This document shows positions 53,691 through 64,000 of a stretch of DNA of 64,000 nt, piece by piece; position 1 is the stretch's first letter, and every line of letters begins with the position of its first letter. Position numbers and translations under genes: made by a program. Below the pieces are notes generated by a model that saw only the letters and a list, made by a program, of their open reading frames with translations, was not told the origin of the DNA and made no database searches. The stretch comes from Echria macrotheca (lineage: Eukaryota > Ascomycota > Sordariomycetes > Sordariales > Schizotheciaceae): contig MU839828.1 in NCBI GenBank assembly GCA_030411725.1, positions 1,240,001 to 1,304,000 on the forward strand, read 5' to 3'.

Positions 53691-54604
53691 ATGGCTGGGG
53701 AAGTTGATAAAGGTGAGGAGCTCCGGCCGCGTGTCATCTCGATGCAGGGCGTCTGAGTATCGCTTCCACACGAGGACATGGAAAGCATTGGAACTGGCTG
53801 CCAGGCCCATATGCGCACAGCAGTGGACAGAGCCACGACCCCTTGCGCCGCCCGAAGTAAACCTCATGAAACGCCGGCGCTGACCATGGGAAATGTGTAG
53901 TAGTCCAGCAAGACCAGCCTGTCGTGCCAGCGCCGCTGGTGGATCCTGCGCCGGAGAGCCGCGACGTCGAGATGTCGGAAGCGCCAGCTGCAAAAGAGAC
54001 GGAGCATCCCGGACTGGCCGCACCCGATCCATCGGACGGGATTGCGAAGCCCTCGGCCCCCGAAGAGACTTCGGCGGGAAACTCAAATGTACCAGCCGCG
54101 GCCGCAGACAACAAACAAGCCGAGGAAAATTCCGCCGTTGAATCCACGGACCCAGTTCAGCAGGAAGCTCCTCCGCTCGCAAAACCAACTGAGGCAGCTG
54201 ACGCGGACAAGATCCCCAAAGCCACCCCTGACCAGGCAGCGGCGCAAAAGATTGAGGCCGCAGAGGATGCATCCGTGAAGATGCTGGCCGCAAACTTGGA
54301 TGCTCCGTCTGAGGGCACACCTGGTGCCGAGCCGCTGGACGCCGAAGCAGACAACACCAAGTCGCTCGAGAATGGTGCTTCATCCGCCGCGGCCGGCGAA
54401 AAGAGGAAGGCAGAAGACAGCCCGGAGGCCAATGGTAATTCTACCAAGAAAAAGGCGGTCGTCGAAGAGACAAGCGACAGTCCGGCGACCAATGGCAGTG
54501 CGCTCCCTCGCAAGCCGGGCCGGCCGAAGAAGGAGAAGAGACCTATTGCACCTGTTGGAAGAACGGCGAGAAGAACCCGGAGCCAGGGCGCTGCGGACGT
54601 TTAG
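53691..54604 (+). CDS. Small acidic AT-hook protein of unknown function
   Basis: The proposed exons are 53691..53712 and 53901..54604, about 241 aa. The 22-nt first exon encodes MAGEVDK and ends at a GTGAGG donor. The second exon follows a CTGAC branch point and TGTAG acceptor and continues VVQQDQPVVPAPLVD in frame. Without this first exon the long frame has no ATG near its start. The body is disordered, rich in Ala, Glu, Asp, Pro and Ser. The C-terminus is basic with a nuclear-signal-like GEKRKAED and STKKKAVV, then an AT-hook core LPRKPGRPKKEKR and RTARRTRSQG. This suggests a small chromatin-associated protein that binds AT-rich DNA in the minor groove. No other domain is seen. The first exon is less certain than the rest. 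Confidence 0.62.
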
Positions 54605-56649
54605 CTTGCAGATTTCACCCAGGTATGTGACACAATGAGACGAGAAGTCACTGATGACTTGCCGATTTGGTTGGCTGCTTCGCTTAGTATCGCTGGCGTC
54701 CCTGTATGTTCGGCTTGCTTTCCAAAGTCAAGGAGGCAACAGTCTTGAGACTCTTCGCTTCTAACTCGCGTCATACGGGTAACTTGGGTCTTGATCTCGA
54801 AGAGACTCATACTGTCCGTATTTTGTATGTAAAACAGTTGTTCAAGATCTACGGTCCCTCTTGCAGCTGATCTCTCTTTTTATTTTGGTTTCTGGCTCGG
54901 TGGCTCTGGTGTTGGTTCATGGAAAAGGAGGTCGGTTATCAAACATCTGTTCAAGGTTTTGCTTGTTACATAGCTTCGGCACAGGAATACGCTCGCTTGA
55001 TTGCCCAAGACTGTGAACACGCAGAGAAGTGATGCAAGCTCACGCATCGCCCACGGATTCAGGAGTCCGTGTGTTTTATCAACACCGCCGTTGCCCGTAC
55101 CAAACGAGGGCGCGAACTTCAACCCGCCCGTCTACACTTACAGTTCTCGGTATTATCAAAGGAACGCGTCTATTATCGCATAGAAGACGTTCTAATCGGT
55201 ATCAAACAACATGTTTTCAGTTGAAGGTCTCGCCATAAGGCATTCGGCGTTTCCGTGAATGATCCTCCGCATTTCTGTTCTCACCCACTGTAAGGATCAC
55301 TGGTCATGGTCCAGGTTATTTCCGCCATATAAGAACAGTTGAAGACCACGGTACACTTATCATCATCCTGTACCAGCAGCGTACCTAAGCCAACATCAGC
55401 AAATGTCGTTGGCTTGATGGGCGGCGTCAAAAATTGGGGAAAGCTTCGAGAAGATTTGCCGGCTTGCAGGAGATTTCTTGGCCAAGACATGGGGGTAGCT
55501 TGGGACTTGGCTCTTCACACCTCCAACCTGCACGAACAGTTGGGCGTGGCGAAGAAATCCATCCTCCACTCCGGCCAAGGAATACCGCCGAGGCAAAGCA
55601 TCTGCTCATTTGCTTCATTCATGCGGGCAGGACAGGGTGTGGCGACGTGCTGTTGAAAAAACGAGGGAGCCAGCTGTCGTGATCGCATCCGGAGTTAGAT
55701 AGCAATCCGATGGTAATAAACGGGCCGGAGCGGCAAGTCCTTGCTGCTATAAGCATCTCGTATTCCCATGGTGTGGTCGGCAGCATGGTGGGGCACTTGC
55801 TTGCAGTGAAGCAGCAAAAAAAGTAGAGTGGTAAGCTACGGCTGCAGCGGGGTGGCAGTGCATAGAAAAATAGCGATTCGCCTGTTCAACTGAATTCCTG
55901 GCAGTCAGGGGCTCTCCAATCACGACAAGCAGGCGCATACCACACGTCTGGACCTCAGGGTTCCCGTTCGGATGGATGACAATGGGGCGGGGCCTGAGAA
56001 TCTTTTCGGGCGTCGATCCAAGGGTCGAGAATTTGATGGCAGCAAGGGTCAGATCATCCCCCAATGATCTCCCCTGCCTCTGTTTCGACCCTAACGAGCT
56101 GGAAGACATCACTCTGTCCTCTGTCTTCAAACCCTCAACAAATTGCTGGCAACCAACAGAGATGGAATCGACTGCCGCTCGCTCCAGTCCGATTCCCCCT
56201 TACCTTCTTTGATAGCAAACACGACCGCTCCCTACGCCACACAAAGCACTCGCGAGTTGCCTTTTGTCCATAGCTCTTTATTCCATCCAGGGGCACATCA
56301 GGCGCGGCCTTGGCATTTTGTCCTACGTCACATCAACTGGCGATCCGTCGTCCATATCGAGACCCTCCAACCCGACGACAAGACGGCGCGTCTTTATGCG
56401 ACCTCGTCCGAAATAACTCCTCGTCGGATTGTCCTGCGATGCTTTGATCCGAATTCGACGGCTTTGTGTTTATCCTCGGCGCCGGATTGCCTCCGCTTCT
56501 CGAAACCGTAGTGAAGAGCGAGACGACCCAGCGAACGTTCCGATCACCGCACGCCTGCCGGCGAACCTCGAATCCGGATTTCGCATCTCTGACCACACCT
56601 CAAGGTCCTGCCCTGCGCGGGCCCCATTTCACACCAGCGGGAGGCAACC
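54605..56649. other. Spacer between the AT-hook gene and CSC1
   Basis: 2.0 kb with no supported gene. A minus-strand frame at 55747..56130 has a faintly protein-like centre but no recognisable family and no splice context. Confidence 0.45.
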
Positions 56650-59600
56650 ATGGACGCAGCACGGCCTCTGTTGCCGAGGGCGACGACCGACCCGACGAGC
56701 GAGTTCCTCAAACTGCTACAAGACCCCTTCTCCTCCCAGGTATGTGGACCTAGTTGTAGAAAAGCATTTCCCATGCGCTGACTCTGGTTTCTCAGCTCCA
56801 ACAAAGCTCGGTGTATGCTGCGCTCGGCTCGTCTCTAGGCATTACCGCGGCCATTGCGCTGTGCTTCTCCTTCGTGCGCCCCTACAACACGGTTGTCTAT
56901 GCGCCAAAGTTGAAACATGCCGATGAGAAACGTGCGCCTCCGCCGCTCGGGAAGGGCATCTTCGCCTGGATTGGCCCATTATGGAGGACGACAGAGAAGG
57001 ACTTGGTTGCTCTGGTCGGCATGGACGCGACAATCTTTATGCGGTTCACCAGAATGTGCCGCAACCTCTTCGTCATCTTGTCGGTCTTCGTTTGCGCCAT
57101 TTTGATACCCGTCAACTATACGAAGGGCGTGTTCTTTCCCGATGCTACTGAGCTGTCGAGAATGGGACCGTCGAACGTGTGGGGAGAGGCTCATTGGGCC
57201 ACGGTAGTTGTCGCTTGGCTGTCGAATATCACTGTCTGCGGGTTCCTGTGGTGGAATTATAGGAAGGTTCTTCTCCTCAGGCGCCAGTATTTTGAAAGTG
57301 AAGAATACCAACAGAGTCTTCATGCCAGGACATTGATGGTGAGTTAATTCGCGGCTGCGTCAGGAATGATTCCACTAACGCTTCCATACAGCTGTATGAT
57401 ATACCGAAAAACCTGTCCACCGATGAGGGCATCGCCAGGATCATCGACGGTGTAGCACCAAACTCTTCGTTTTCGAGGACGGCCATTGCCCGTGACGTCA
57501 AAATTCTCCCGCAATTGATCGACGAACATGCCAAGACGGTGCGGAAGCTGGAGAAGGTCCTGGCTATTTACCTCAAGGATCCAAACAACCTCCCTGCTGC
57601 GAGACCGGTCTGCTTGCCCTCGAAAAAGGATCCGTCATATTCGACTTATCCGGCCGGTCAGAAGGTCGACGCCATCGAGTATCTGACACAACGAATCAAG
57701 GTTTTGGAGATCGAGATCAAAGATGTCCGGCAGAGGGTTGACAAGAGAGGAAGCATGGGATACGGCTTTGCATCATACGCCGATATCTCGGAGGCGCATT
57801 CTATCGCTTATACGTGCCGCAAGAAAAAGGCTCCTGGTGGCGCCACCGTTACGCTCGCACCGCGGCCCAACGATATCATTTGGGACAATATGCCCCTGAC
57901 CTCCGCAACTCGCAGCGGGAGGCGACTGTGGAACAACATATGGGTTGCCGTTCTAACCATGCTCTGGATTGTTCCTAATGCCATGATTGCGATTTTCCTA
58001 GCCAACCTGGGCAATCTCGGACACGTCTGGCCGGCATTCCAGGATTCCCTTTCGAAGGACTACGCCTTTTGGTCTATCGTCCAGGGTATTGCGTCGCCGG
58101 CACTCATGTCTCTTGTCTACCTCTTGCTCCCCATTGCATTCCGACGGATGGCCATCCGAGCAGGCGACCAGACCAAGACCGGACGAGAGCGGCACGTCGT
58201 TGCCAAACTTTACTCCTTTTTCGTCTTCAATAACCTGTTCGTCTTCTCCGTCTTTAGTGCCATATGGAGTTTCACTGCCCGGGTTATTCAGAGCACCAGC
58301 GACGGCCTCGACGCATGGCAAGCCATCTTGAAGGAGAACTTTGGCCAGTCCGTTTTCCTCTCACTCTGCTCCGTCTCTCCGTTCTGGGTGGCTTGGCTCT
58401 TGCAGCGTCAGCTCGGCGCTGCCATCGACCTGGCCCAGCTTTGGCCTCTCATCTATGGGTTTTTCATGCGCAAGTTCTCGAGCCCTACACCCCGGGAGCT
58501 TATCGAGTTGACGGCGCCGCCGCCGTTTGACTATGCCAGCTACTACAACTACTTTCTCTTCTACGGCACGGTTACGCTGTGCTATACGCCGATTCAGCCT
58601 CTGGTGCTGCCGGCGGCCGCGCTCTACTTCTGCATTGACGTGGCCTTGAAGAAGTACCTCTTGTTGTACATCTTCGTCACGAAGACGGAAAGTGGCGGCA
58701 TGTTTTGGCGTGTGCTCTTCAACCGCTTCTTGTTTGGGACAGTTCTCTCGAGTCTGGTCGTATTCTTGGTTGTCTGGGTTCGCGGAGACGGGACTCACCT
58801 GCAAGCGTACGCTGTCGCACCGATCCCTTTCCTACTCATTGCCTTCAAAGTGTACTGCTCCAAGGCGTTTGACGATAAGATCCACTTTTATTCGACGCGG
58901 AGCGTCAAACATAACCTCGGGGAGACGGCTTTGAATGTCAAGGAGCAGAGCTCACGAAATGACCGACTGGCCGCCCGGTTCGGTCACCCCGCCTTATACA
59001 AGCCCTTGATCACGCCCATGGTCCACGCAAAAGCCCAGAACATCCTGGCTAGCATATACCAAGGCCGGTTGAGCGACGGTCGTGATGCCAATTCGGGCGA
59101 CGTTATGTCCGTCAGCGGCTACAGTGACACTTACGTTTTGGATAACATGGCCTCAGGAAAGGCTGGCAAAGTGTCCGGGGCAGTTCCCGGGTTCGAAGTG
59201 GTCCCCGAGTCCCGCCTGGACTTTGAGTTCTACAAGAATCGCGACGAGTTTGCGGCCGATCACGGCGCAGGCGAGCTATTTGGGAGACCTTCGGATATCG
59301 TGCGGCCTGGCACACCAGGTACAGCCATGACAGGGCCGGGATCCGACAGTGGATCAAGGCCGGGAACGCCGGTAGGCGGAATGGGCTTCGGTGCCGGGAG
59401 AAGGCCTTACTCTCCCCAGCTGGACTCTAGGCCTGGGACAGCGTATGCCCCCGGCTACGTGCCCCCGCCACAACAGTTTGGCGGTTATCAGGGTTCACCA
59501 TATTCTCCCCCGACGGTGACGCCATTCGACGGCCCGCCTCGGGGTCGGAGCCCCCTGTATGGCCTTGGGATCAACGATAGCGATACCAGCCTCGTACAAA

Positions 59601-59920
59601 ATGCCGCTAGCATGCCCATGTCGATGCCTAGGCCAGGCACGCCTGGATCCAGAGACAGGAGCATCGATGCTGGTCCGAGCCGGATTCCCGCAGGACTCGA
59701 GCCGTCCAACCCTCGAGCACCGGGCATGCTGGGTGGGGGCCCCTACGGGTACGGCGGCCTTCCACAGACTGACGAGGACATGCCTTCGCCGCCCATCGCA
59801 GCTCAAACACAAGACCCAACACAGTATGACTACTTTAGAGGAAGCCGTAGGAGGGAGACCCGAGAAGGTGGTGCGCCGGGAGCGGCTACCCGTCCGGGAA
59901 ATGGGTGGCCCGGACATTAG
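56650..59920 (+). CDS. CSC1: Csc1/OSCA/TMEM63-family stress-gated cation channel
   Basis: Csc1-family proteins are Ca2+-permeable channels opened by osmotic or mechanical stress. Exons are 56650..56739, 56796..57338 and 57392..59920, about 1,053 aa. The N-terminal membrane segment follows QQSSVYAALGSSLGITAAIA. Next is the family motif GKGIFAWIGPLWRTTEKDLV, then LVGMDATIFMRFTRMCRNLF with VILSVFVCAILIPVNY, and NITVCGFLWWNYRKVLLLRR. The cytosolic RNA-binding-like domain (about residues 205-375) has TLMLYDIPKNLSTDEGIARI and ADISEAHSIAYTC. The seven-span RSN1-type core runs from about 395 to 700, starting NNIWVAVLTMLWIVPNAMIA and including EFYNYF-equivalent YASYYNYFLFYGTVTLC. The C-terminal 330 residues are disordered, Gly/Pro/Arg-rich, unusually long for the family, and probably regulatory. 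Confidence 0.93.
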
Positions 59921-60485
59921 AAGTTCCGGCCATGGAGGAGTTGGGCGCCCATAAGGAGGAGGAGATTGTTCTGGAAAGCAAAGAGAGAATCGGCTGGTAC
60001 ATAGACTATGCATGACAAGGGGTGGATTGGGTGGGGGTGTTGCATTTAGATGGCATTACTGATGGCGTTGAGAACACGGCACTCTCTGTGCTCGGTCGCA
60101 AGGGGAAATGACATACGCTGGTCAGAACAGCACCCTCTGTACTTTCTTGTAATCATCTTTAAACAGAGAGATTATCTCTGCGTGTATGATTTAATGGACT
60201 GTCCTGTACAAATTCTACGGGAATTCTACTGGTGTCTCTTGTCTGCGGATCCACATTCCTCCGAGTTTAGAACGGGCAGTCGACAGGGCTAGATCTGTGA
60301 GGACTAGTGTGGTCAGCGCAGATGGAAGGCAACGCGGCCCCAAAGGTTAAATGGGACCAATTGCCTCGCTAATGTAAAGAAGTCGTCGTTATAGTGTCTT
60401 TTAGCTGACCCCAGGCTCCGTGCTTATGCGCCGCGCTTTCCAAATCAACCCAGCATGCCCTGAACCGAACGCCCTGAACCAACAT
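59921..60485. other. Convergent region between CSC1 and TMA7
   Basis: Non-coding 3' flanks of two facing genes. No other feature is seen. Confidence 0.5.
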
Positions 60486-60928
60486 CTACTTCTTGCCAGA
60501 CTTCTTGATGCCCTGTTGTGTTATAAGTTAGTCATCGTCGACGCTCCCGTGTTCGATATAGAATCGTTCGTACCTGGGTGCCAGTGTTCTACGGGTGTGT
60601 TAGCAACAGATGAAGACAACACTTGGGTCGAGGATCAAGACTCACCAATGGTCCCTTGCCTCCCGCCTTGGCGGCGAGTTCCTTCCGGGCCTTCTCGTCG
60701 GCCTTCTTCTTCTCAAGATAAGCCTTGTCGTCCTCGTCCAGTTCCTTCTTCTCCTTCTTCGGGGCCTATTTCCAGTGCGTGTGAGTCGAGCGTCCAGGGC
60801 TCAAGGGCCGTCCGAGGGGTTTGGCTTTCGAACCTTCAGGGGCTTGGCCTTGCCGCCTGCTGCTGTTAGCGCCATACACGGCAGGAAAAAAACAGACACG
60901 ACTCACCATCTCTGCCTTGACCACCCAT
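60486..60928 (-). CDS. TMA7: Translation machinery-associated protein 7
   Basis: Tma7 is a tiny, highly conserved basic protein associated with ribosomes. The 207-nt coding sequence is split into five exons: complement(60907..60928), (60834..60856), (60646..60765), (60574..60588) and (60486..60512), giving 68 aa. The protein reads MGGQGRDGG-KAKPLK, then APKKEKKELDEDDKAYLEKK and KELAAKAGGKGPL. The 15-nt fourth exon NTGTQ and the last exon GIKKSGKK follow. This matches the universal GKGPL..GGIKKSGKK ending of Tma7/CCDC72, and each junction has proper donors, CTAAC/CTGAC-type branch points and AG acceptors (introns 50-68 nt). No single open frame reveals this gene. It diverges from PRP4 with 478 bp between start codons. 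Confidence 0.93.
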
Positions 60929-61406
60929 GTTGACTATATAGACGTGGAGACGAAGTGGTATTGCTGGTTGCGTGATCTGCGGTGAGCAAGAAATTTGGTT
61001 GTTCGCGGTTTGCCCCGCGGCTCCCTCCGGATCCGATAAGGATAAACCCAAAGGCGGTGGGACGGCAGAACTTCGGTAGTCATCGTTTCTTGGTTTGTGT
61101 CACATGACATTTAACTACCCCACTGTATTAGCCTATTTCTTGGGACCTGGATCCTTGCCTTTCCTACACAGATTTGAGTTCCTTGGAACGTCACGCATCG
61201 GAACAGAGTTCAATCCACGCCTGCACCAGCATCAACCAAATCCAGCGACGCGCCTTTCCCTCTACCAACAGATGCCCTAACAACAAGCGGCGCCTGAACG
61301 GTCGGATCCAGCTCTTCATAAAGTCTCGTCTTCTGGGCCTTGCTAACCCTTTCTTCGACTCTCAAGGCAGCACCCATCGCTTCCGTGCCAGGCGGATTCC
61401 AAAGCA
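60929..61406. other. Divergent promoter region, TMA7 / PRP4
   Basis: 478 bp of non-coding DNA shared by two housekeeping genes. No distinctive element is recognised. Confidence 0.5.
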
Positions 61407-63656
61407 ATGGCAGCCTCTCCAAACCACAGTGCGGATGAAGGAGAAATCGTAGAGGCATCTCCCCTGCCTCGATCTGAGCGAAACGGTGATGTTGACCGAA
61501 CCGGCAGACAACGAGGCAGATACTCGCGGACACCCGAGGATGACGTTCCCTCGAGGCTTTCGGTCGACGGCTCTGGCCGCCGGAGCCGATCTCCCCGCGG
61601 CTGGAAACGCCCACGAGACGACCGCGACAGGCGGGATCCACGCGCCTTTCGAATCTACTACGAGCAGGGCCCCCGGGACGACCGACGACATGGCCGCGAT
61701 TTAGACCGCCCCGGCTCCCGCGGGTCCTACCGCGACGATGATCGCCCCCAGACGTACTCCGGAGGTCTTGAGCAGGCCGGGTCTCGCTCTTCTGCCCACC
61801 GCGGCGGCCGCGATTACGATGCAGACGGCTATCCCGGGAAACGGGCGCGACACCGCAGCCGCTCGCCGCGGGATCGAGAAAAGGGGAGGGACCGGGGTCG
61901 ACATAATGGAAACCCTTCGCAAGAGCAAAAAGACAAGTACAGTACCTATACTGAGAGACGCCCACAGCATGACTCCATGTCCAAGCGGGTTACTCCGGTT
62001 GGGGTATCCGGAGATAGCAAGAAAGGGGCTAAAAGTGATCAAGGTGCAGCGGAGGACAACCAGGCCAAAGATCCCGAGCCTGACATGGACTGGGACCCAT
62101 CGGTGGTTGTCGATGAGGAAGCCGAGATTCAACGAAGACGTCGTCTACGACAGGAAGCGCTGAAAAGAGCGGCTGGAAACAGTGCTCTGCCGCCCACGGT
62201 CCTAGCTATACAGGAGAGTGAGACCCGTGTTTCCACTCCGGCGTCAACGAGACATACCACACCCGGCCCGCAAAAGACGGAGGCGAACACTCCCCAGTCG
62301 AGTAAGATCTACGATTCCCCATCGCGACACGTGCTAATGATTGACCTTGCAGATGATGCTTCGACGCCAGCGCTGTCACCCGCCCAAGTGCAGAATGCCA
62401 TGTCACCCGCTGCGCTCAACTTCTCAGATGAACAGGATCTCATCAAGTCGCACGGCGATGTAAAACCGGATGAGGAGGATGGTCCCTTGGCTGCTGACTA
62501 CGACCCAACTGCTGACATGAGAGAAGACGAACGCCGGGACGGACTCCGGTATGGGAATGTTGGCCTTCACGGGGAAGCCAGACGCCCGTCTGTCGATATG
62601 GAAGTTGCCCCCACCATCGAGATGGAGGAAGCGCCGCTCCAAAAAGAGACCACCGAGGAAGACGAATTTGACATGTTTGCGGATGACCTCGACGACAAGT
62701 TCAGCGCTCCTGTTCCTTCCAAGACCGGTCGTGTCGCAGATCTTCCGCAGGGCGGCGCTGGTGGAGGCAACCTTGACGGTGACGACAAGGATGGCTATTA
62801 CAAGATTCGACCGGGAGAAGTCCTTGACGGCCGCTATCAGATCTCGACGACCCTGGGCCGGGGCATGTTCTCTGGTGTGGCTCGTGCGGTTGATCTGACG
62901 ACAAGGGAGCCGGTCGCCATCAAGATGATGCGTAACAACGATGCTTTGCGGAAGGGAGGCTACACTGAGATTGCCATCCTGCAGAAGCTCAACTCGGCCG
63001 ATCCGGAAGGCAAGAAACACATCGTGAAATTCGAAAGGGCGTTCGAGTTCAAGGGACATCTGTGCATGGTCTTTGAGAATCTAAGCTTGAATCTCCGAGA
63101 GGTGCTGAAGAAATTCGGCAACAACATCGGCATCAACCTGAACGCAACAAGGGCTTATGCTTACCAGATCTTCCTCGCTCTCGGCCATATGCGCAAGTGC
63201 AGCATCATCCACGCCGATTTGAAACCTGACAACATCCTGGTACGTCTGCCCCGGCCAACAGAAGATGAGGTTGCTAATGGTCTCTAGGTAAACGAGGGCC
63301 GGAACGTACTGAAGATCTGCGACTTGGGCACCGCAATCGACCGATCGGACGCAGCGACGGCGTCGACCGAGATTACCCCGTATCTGGTCAGTCGATTCTA
63401 TCGGGCACCCGAGATCATCTTGGGCATGCCGTACGACTACGCCATTGACATGTGGTCGATTGGCTGCACCCTCTATGAGCTCTACACAGGCAAGATCCTC
63501 TTTACGGGCGACAGCAATAACCAGATGCTCAAGAACATCATGGAGATCCGCGGCAAGCTCAGCGCGAAGCTGTACCGGCGCGGTCAATTGTCGGGCTTGC
63601 ACTTTGATGAAGTGGGAAACTTTGTGAGTGTTGAAAGGGACAAGATACTCGGAAAG
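61407..63656 (+). CDS. PRP4: Prp4-type pre-mRNA splicing protein kinase, incomplete at window end
   Basis: Prp4 (PRPF4B) is a nuclear dual-specificity-like CMGC kinase acting on tri-snRNP proteins during spliceosome activation. Visible exons are 61407..63239 and 63288..63656 (734 residues); the last part lies beyond the window. The N-terminal 470 residues are disordered and Arg/Ser/Asp-rich with RS-type stretches (RSRSPRGWKRPRDDRDRRD). The motif DPEPDMDWDPSVVVDEEAEI precedes an acidic linker with DEFDMFADDLDDKF, typical of the family. The kinase domain starts near residue 475: TLGRGMFSGVARAVD loop, VAIKMMR lysine, IIHADLKPDNIL catalytic loop, ICDLGTA in place of DFG, and the activation segment TEITPYLVSRFYRAPEII, with the family's Tyr-containing loop. 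The exon ends at a GTAAGT donor after ERDKILGK. The kinase C-lobe tail is missing here. Confidence 0.93.
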
Positions 63657-64000
63657 GTAAGTTGCCAGCGGCGGGCAGAACCCGAACCCTTTTGTTTCTA
63701 TAATAAGCGTGGTCTTTTTTTATTTTTGGCGGCTGGCGGGCGGTCTTAGTCGCCAGGTGTTGCGGTCGTCTTCCCCGCGGCCGTCTGGTCCGGGCAATCC
63801 CTATCCACCAGCGATCAAGGTGCCGCACAACTGCGTACGCTGCCCTGGAACCATTATGCCGAGCTGGATAATCCTCCGAGCTGCATAGAAGGGTCTCGAT
63901 GGATGATGGGTGAGCTCGGAGCCGCGCGCTTGACGGGGAGTGAGCCTTCGCGGTCGAGACCGCCAACGTCTTTGCTTCTTTTTTTCCGCTTCCACAATTC
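63657..64000 (+). other. Apparent intron or 3' flank of PRP4 reaching the window end
   Basis: After the GTAAGT donor at 63657 no frame in the remaining 344 bp matches the rest of the Prp4 kinase domain. The next exon is therefore outside the window, or the gene is interrupted here. Confidence 0.5.

Noticed and set aside
55747..56130. Minus-strand 127-codon frame with a hydrophobic, protein-like centre
   Set aside because: No recognisable domain, no adjoining exons found, isolated in intergenic DNA; could be checked with transcripts.
1..64000. tRNA, rRNA, CRISPR, transposon, secondary-metabolite cluster
   Set aside because: No B-box/cloverleaf tRNA, rRNA block, direct-repeat array, transposase, reverse transcriptase, polyketide synthase or NRPS was seen. 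Two MFS genes and two SDRs occur, but they are dispersed among housekeeping genes.

Overview
This is a gene-dense stretch of nuclear DNA from a filamentous ascomycete, most likely a Sordariomycete of the Sordariales (Neurospora/Chaetomium side). The evidence is short introns (about 50-100 nt) with GTRNGT donors and CTAAC/CTGAC branch points, GC-rich coding sequence, and protein families typical of that group: a Neurospora-type alternative oxidase, CRZ1, an ENA-type Na+ P-ATPase, a CFEM cell-wall protein, a Csc1 channel and Prp4 kinase. I recognise no virus, transposon, rRNA, tRNA or CRISPR array. All gene models were assembled by eye from reading frames, splice signals and protein conservation.

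Layout, left to right: end of a sphingoid-base kinase (+); RRP1/Nop52 (-); aspartate aminotransferase (+); syntaxin-18/UFE1 (-); a DHA1-type MFS transporter (+); a giant ~2,520-residue low-complexity repeat protein (-); a long gene-poor stretch; a DUF7053-type protein (+); the calcineurin-responsive factor CRZ1 (-); alternative oxidase (-); eIF3j/HCR1 (+); MDM31 (-); PNO1/DIM2 (+); a RAD60/ESC2-like SUMO-like-domain protein (-); peroxisomal 2,4-dienoyl-CoA reductase ending in SKL (+); a second MFS transporter (-); a CFEM protein (+); a protein of the CSN8/PSMD8/eIF3K type (-); a FabG-like short-chain dehydrogenase (+); DPM1 (-); ENA1 (-); a small AT-hook protein (+); CSC1 (+); TMA7 (-); and the PRP4 kinase gene (+), which runs off the right edge.

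Most genes are housekeeping. RRP1 and PNO1 act in ribosome assembly, HCR1 and TMA7 in translation, UFE1 and DPM1 in the ER, and MDM31 and alternative oxidase in mitochondria. A second theme is ion stress: CRZ1, its expected target ENA1 and the Ca2+-permeable channel CSC1 lie within 38 kb. CRZ1-type CAC[AT]GCC motifs sit in front of both ENA1 and CRZ1 itself. Strand orientation alternates almost perfectly: 20 of 23 neighbouring gene pairs are on opposite strands, giving many shared divergent promoters.

The most interesting points are a probable 2-nt micro-exon that supplies an invariant isoleucine in PNO1, the giant W/KKKKGK-EPEP repeat protein with its hidden first exon, a CGG-N7-CGG induction-type motif next to the TATA box of the alternative oxidase gene, and two stop-free introns whose length is a multiple of three.
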